This document shows, in pieces, positions 5,300 through 7,391 of a stretch of DNA of 7,391 bases. The notes beneath the pieces were generated by a model. That model did no database searches, was not told the origin of the DNA, and saw only the letters and a list, made by a program, of their open reading frames with translations. Each line of letters opens with the position of its first letter. Within the stretch, counting starts at the first letter, position 1. Source of the DNA: Euryarchaeota archaeon UBA256 (lineage in GTDB: Archaea > Thermoplasmatota > Poseidoniia > Poseidoniales > Poseidoniaceae); the NCBI GenBank assembly GCA_002494645.1, contig DACE01000025.1:1-7391 (forward strand), given 5' to 3'. A program made the position numbers and the translations under genes.

Positions 5300-6505
5300 T
5301 TACGCGTTGATGCTGCGCTGTGAGGATGAGGCTTTTCCGTTCAAAGGATGCTTTGTGCCTGTGCCTTTCTTGGCATAGAAACGGAAGGTTGTCGGCCCTC
5401 TTGCGCCGCTCGGTGTCCTTTGTTCAGGGGCTTTGCGATGAACGACAGAAAAGTTTCCATCGCTTGAATCGGTCGTTTGGTTCATCGAAGAATCATCAGT
5501 TGCAGGGAAGGTAATGCCGACCTCCTCCAATGCTCGCCGTGCTCGTAGAGCAGAGGTACGGAAGGTTCTGGCTCTCATTTTGAGGGTGTTCAGTCCAAAT
5601 GAGTCTCCAACTTCAGCCTCTTTCTTATTCCCTCGTCCACGCCACACCTTCGCTCCTTTCTTTTGCCGCCCTCTCCCTTCATCGATGCGCTCGAACCAAC
5701 GGTCACATTTCAGCGTCGGTTGTTTTGTTGAGTGCATCGTCACGACATCAACCGCTGCAAGGCAGGGTGATACGTGGTTGTAAGCGCCAACATCCAGTCC
5801 CACCCATGCAGGTCTGCCGTCGGACAACTGCATGGGAGAATGGGCAACCTCTCCGGCCGCATCGCCGAGTTTTGTTGTGGTAGTGTGGCCGAAGAATACG
5901 GTTCGATGTGGGTCGACAGGCGTCTCATGCTGATGCCAGGCCTTGCGAATCCACAGCAATTCCTTCTCACCTTGCATGTCCAGCGGCATTCTCGGGTCGT
6001 ATCCTGCGTGAACGAGGCGGATGTGGTCGAGGACGATTTGAGTCGGTAAGGTATCGAGCCACATGAAATCGTGAAGCATGGCTCGCCTGGCCTTCCACAG
6101 GTCGCCCTGAGCTGCAACGATGTAGGAGCCGAAGGTTGACTTTCCGCCGCGTTTCATCCAGGGCTGCCACGCCTGAAAACTCCCGTCTGCCTGAATGGAT
6201 TGTATGGCCATCTGTTCGTGGTTGCCTTTGATGCAAATGAGTTGCGGATGTGAGCGAACAAAAGCGACGAGTTCTGCTGAGTTTGGGCCACGGTCGATCA
6301 TGTCACCCAAGCAAACCACCCGATCATCGGGCTTCAATTTCAACCGATGCAGGAGAGCCCGGAAGGTCGCAAAGTGGCCGTGAAGGTCGCCGACAACGAT
6401 GACGCGGTGTCCATCGTCAAGCCTTGATTGGAGGTCTGCTTCCAAGGCAGGGTCTCTGGTCGAAGGGCCAAGCGGGATGTTCAGCGTGCATGTCAAGCAG
6501 TTCAC
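5300..6505 (-). CDS. PP1/PP2A-type metallophosphatase with basic C-terminal extension
   Basis: A 401-residue protein whose first 255 residues form a calcineurin-like phosphoesterase domain of the PP1/PP2A/phage-lambda phosphatase type. The dinuclear-metal motifs are in order: GDLHGHF (39-45), GDMIDRGPNS (67-76), GNHEQM (94-99), His166 in LVHAGYDP and His207 in FFGHTT, then LDVGAYN (237-243). It likely removes phosphate from protein Ser/Thr residues; a nucleotide (Ap4A-type) substrate cannot be excluded. Residues 260-401 are an extra tail unlike the family: Lys/Arg-rich (for example GRGRQKKGAKVWRGRGNKK, 277-295; RARTFRTSALRARRA, 311-325), then Ser/Thr/Gly/Pro-rich and probably disordered. There is no membrane segment. 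The longest start is GTG 6505; TTG 6496 has a better Shine-Dalgarno (GGTGA, 5 nt away). A TATA-like site lies about 40 nt upstream. Confidence 0.88.
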   Translation of the reverse strand: MNCLTCTLNIPLGPSTRDPALEADLQSRLDDGHRVIVVGDLHGHFATFRALLHRLKLKPDDRVVCLGDMIDRGPNSAELVAFVRSHPQLICIKGNHEQMAIQSIQADGSFQAWQPWMKRGGKSTFGSYIVAAQGDLWKARRAMLHDFMWLDTLPTQIVLDHIRLVHAGYDPRMPLDMQGEKELLWIRKAWHQHETPVDPHRTVFFGHTTTTKLGDAAGEVAHSPMQLSDGRPAWVGLDVGAYNHVSPCLAAVDVVTMHSTKQPTLKCDRWFERIDEGRGRQKKGAKVWRGRGNKKEAEVGDSFGLNTLKMRARTFRTSALRARRALEEVGITFPATDDSSMNQTTDSSDGNFSVVHRKAPEQRTPSGARGPTTFRFYAKKGTGTKHPLNGKASSSQRSINA

Positions 6506-6543
6506 CGAAGAGATGTTCCCTTCGGTTAACCGTTGTTTGAATC

Positions 6544-6551
6544 ATTATATG
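6544..6551 (-). promoter_or_regulatory. Candidate TATA box of the phosphatase gene
   Basis: The minus strand reads CATATAAT here. With archaeal spacing, transcription would begin near 6520, leaving a leader of about 15 nt to the GTG at 6505 or 24 nt to the TTG at 6496. This is the only clear AT-rich promoter word in the 130-bp spacer and suggests the phosphatase has its own promoter. Confidence 0.45.
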
Positions 6552-6590
6552 TTCTTCTCTCAATAGTTGGGGTCGAGAGGCCGTTTTTGC

Positions 6591-6606
6591 GACCTTTTGA
6601 CCTTTT
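6591..6606. repeat. Tandem GACCTTTT x2
   Basis: GACCTTTT is repeated head to tail at 6591-6598 and 6599-6606, in the spacer between the membrane-protein stop and the phosphatase promoter. The second copy runs into the adjacent hairpin. Confidence 0.5.
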
Positions 6607-6620
6607 CTCGGTGAGAAAAG
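6602..6620 (-). terminator. Hairpin after the membrane-protein gene (possible terminator)
   Basis: CTTTTCTC (6602-6609) and GAGAAAAG (6613-6620) are perfect 8-bp inverted repeats with a 3-nt loop, 15 bp past the stop of the 6636 gene. On the minus strand the hairpin is not followed by a U-run, so classic intrinsic termination is doubtful. It may act as a 3'-end stabiliser or processing signal, or as a binding site. Confidence 0.4.
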
Positions 6621-6635
6621 TTCAGACTGATTCAA

Positions 6636-7391
6636 TCACTCGTCAACGTTTGATTCACTGGCTTCAGCATCAGGTTCACTGGCTTCGGCATCAGGTTCAC
6701 TGGATTCAGTTTCTGATTCCGTGGTTTCAGCCGTGTACTCCTTTTCGTCAGGAGCATTGGCTGCACTCACCATGCCCACAGCAATGAGGGCAATGCCACC
6801 GAGCCAGAAGAGCAAGGTCACGAAGTCGATCGGATGGTCAAAGTTCGTCCAGTACATCATGCTGTCTTGGTTGGTCACAATTGCACTTTCCATCTCTTCA
6901 GCATCATCATCACCAATCATCGATGAGGATTTGATTTCAAAGACAGGGACAAGATCGTCCATGGACGGTGCAGTGGCTTGATTGGTATGTGCACGTGTGT
7001 CAAGGTAGAACGTCGAGGCGGATTCACCAGCGATGATGAGGCCGGATATCTCCTCTGCACTCATGCTGATTTCACTGCCGAAGTACACTGGTAGGGCTCC
7101 AGGTGTTGCATCAAGCAGGGAATACGTCTCCAAGAGGTTGGCTTGGATGTTCCGCTCTGTTGCGACCACGCTTGCGGTGCACACGTCGACAGGAATACCC
7201 TTCACGGTGCCTTTTTCGTCGCAGTTCACATCAGCAATCGCATAACCGCTGACATCCACCTTGTCATCTGTACCGGTGAGGAACCCACCGGTAGTACCGA
7301 CCAATGATTCGGTGGATATGAGTCCGAAGGTAGCAGCGAACATGTCGTCGTTGCGCCATGAGAGTTGGGTTGAACCGTCTTCAGCAAGGGT
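6636..7391 (-). CDS. Membrane-anchored surface protein with acidic repeat tail (3' part only)
   Basis: The frame is open from the right edge (T-L-A-E-D-G...) to TGA at 6636, 251 codons. An internal ATG at 7343 is not the true start, because coding sequence continues upstream through it. The visible part is an outer or lumenal-looking domain with many Thr, Ser, Asp and Gly and few Lys/Arg. It includes two Cys (41 and 55 counted from the ATG at 7343) that could form a disulfide. One strong membrane segment follows, FVTLLFWLGGIALIAVGMVSA (174-194), then a tail of about 40 residues made of Glu, Ser, Thr, Asp and Ala with two SEPDAEA repeats and the ending SNVDE. The topology suggests an N-terminal outside domain, a single C-terminal anchor and an acidic cytoplasmic tail. 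I do not recognise the family. The acidic composition suits a marine or salt-adapted cell. Confidence 0.85.
   Translation of the reverse strand, partial: TLAEDGSTQLSWRNDDMFAATFGLISTESLVGTTGGFLTGTDDKVDVSGYAIADVNCDEKGTVKGIPVDVCTASVVATERNIQANLLETYSLLDATPGALPVYFGSEISMSAEEISGLIIAGESASTFYLDTRAHTNQATAPSMDDLVPVFEIKSSSMIGDDDAEEMESAIVTNQDSMMYWTNFDHPIDFVTLLFWLGGIALIAVGMVSAANAPDEKEYTAETTESETESSEPDAEASEPDAEASESNVDE
6654..6710 (-). repeat. 21-bp tandem repeat encoding SEPDAEA
   Basis: Two full 21-bp units (6654-6674 and 6675-6695) that differ at one base, plus a partial third (6696-6710), lie in frame within the tail of the membrane protein. They encode SEPDAEA-SEPDAEA followed by related ESSE residues. 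Being in frame and near-identical, the repeat probably varies in copy number by slippage without breaking the protein. Confidence 0.8.

Noticed and set aside
6417..6545. Frame starting ATG 6545 (MIQTTVNRREHLFGELLDMH...) overlapping the first part of the phosphatase gene.
   Set aside because: It ends at a stop at 6417, is in another frame from the phosphatase, and the TATA-like site overlaps its ATG, so the transcript would start downstream. A frameshifted N-terminus is possible but there is no support.

Overview
The window most likely comes from a euryarchaeon. The best match from general knowledge is a marine Group II (Poseidoniales/Thermoplasmatota-like) organism. This is inferred from gene content and not from any database search. 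It carries an archaeal sliding clamp (PCNA), the archaeal RNA-polymerase cleavage factor TFS, and the archaeal C/D-box RNA 2'-O-methylation pair Nop5 and fibrillarin. Alongside these are a bacterial-type Fpg/MutM DNA glycosylase, a LysE-type exporter, surface-anchored lipoprotein and membrane proteins, and Shine-Dalgarno sites of the GGTGA type with TATA-like promoters. Base composition is moderate and genes are tightly packed.

Layout: (1) 1-302 (-): 5' part of a secreted lipoprotein with a Thr/Asn-rich glycosylation-type stalk, running off the left edge. (2) 303-460: divergent promoter region with a two-part palindrome. (3) 461-1201 (+): PCNA, facing TFS (1207-1557, -) tail to tail with a 5-bp gap. 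(4) 1558-1690: short divergent spacer between TFS and Nop5. (5) 1691-4360 (+): a tight operon nop5 - flpA - fpg, with gaps of 8 and 1 nt and ribosome-binding sites embedded at the ends of the preceding genes. (6) 4357-4995 (-): LysE/RhtB-like exporter, whose stop codon overlaps that of fpg. (7) 5021-5191 (-): a short unrecognised 56-codon ORF 25 nt upstream of the exporter. (8) 5300-6505 (-): PP1/PP2A-type metallophosphatase with an unusual basic C-terminal extension of about 140 residues. (9) 6636-7391 (-): 3' part of a single-pass membrane protein with a large outer domain and an acidic repeat tail, running off the right edge.

How they fit together: the left and centre hold information-processing genes: replication clamp, transcript-cleavage factor, rRNA/tRNA methylation guide-RNP proteins and an oxidised-base glycosylase. 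The right part is a minus-strand run of membrane, signalling and transport genes. No RNA gene, CRISPR array, insertion sequence, prophage or origin could be supported. I found no clearly novel multi-gene system. The most noteworthy points are the Fpg gene locked into the snoRNP-protein operon with an internal insertion in the enzyme, the phosphatase with its basic tail, the small ORF, and the palindromic divergent promoter.
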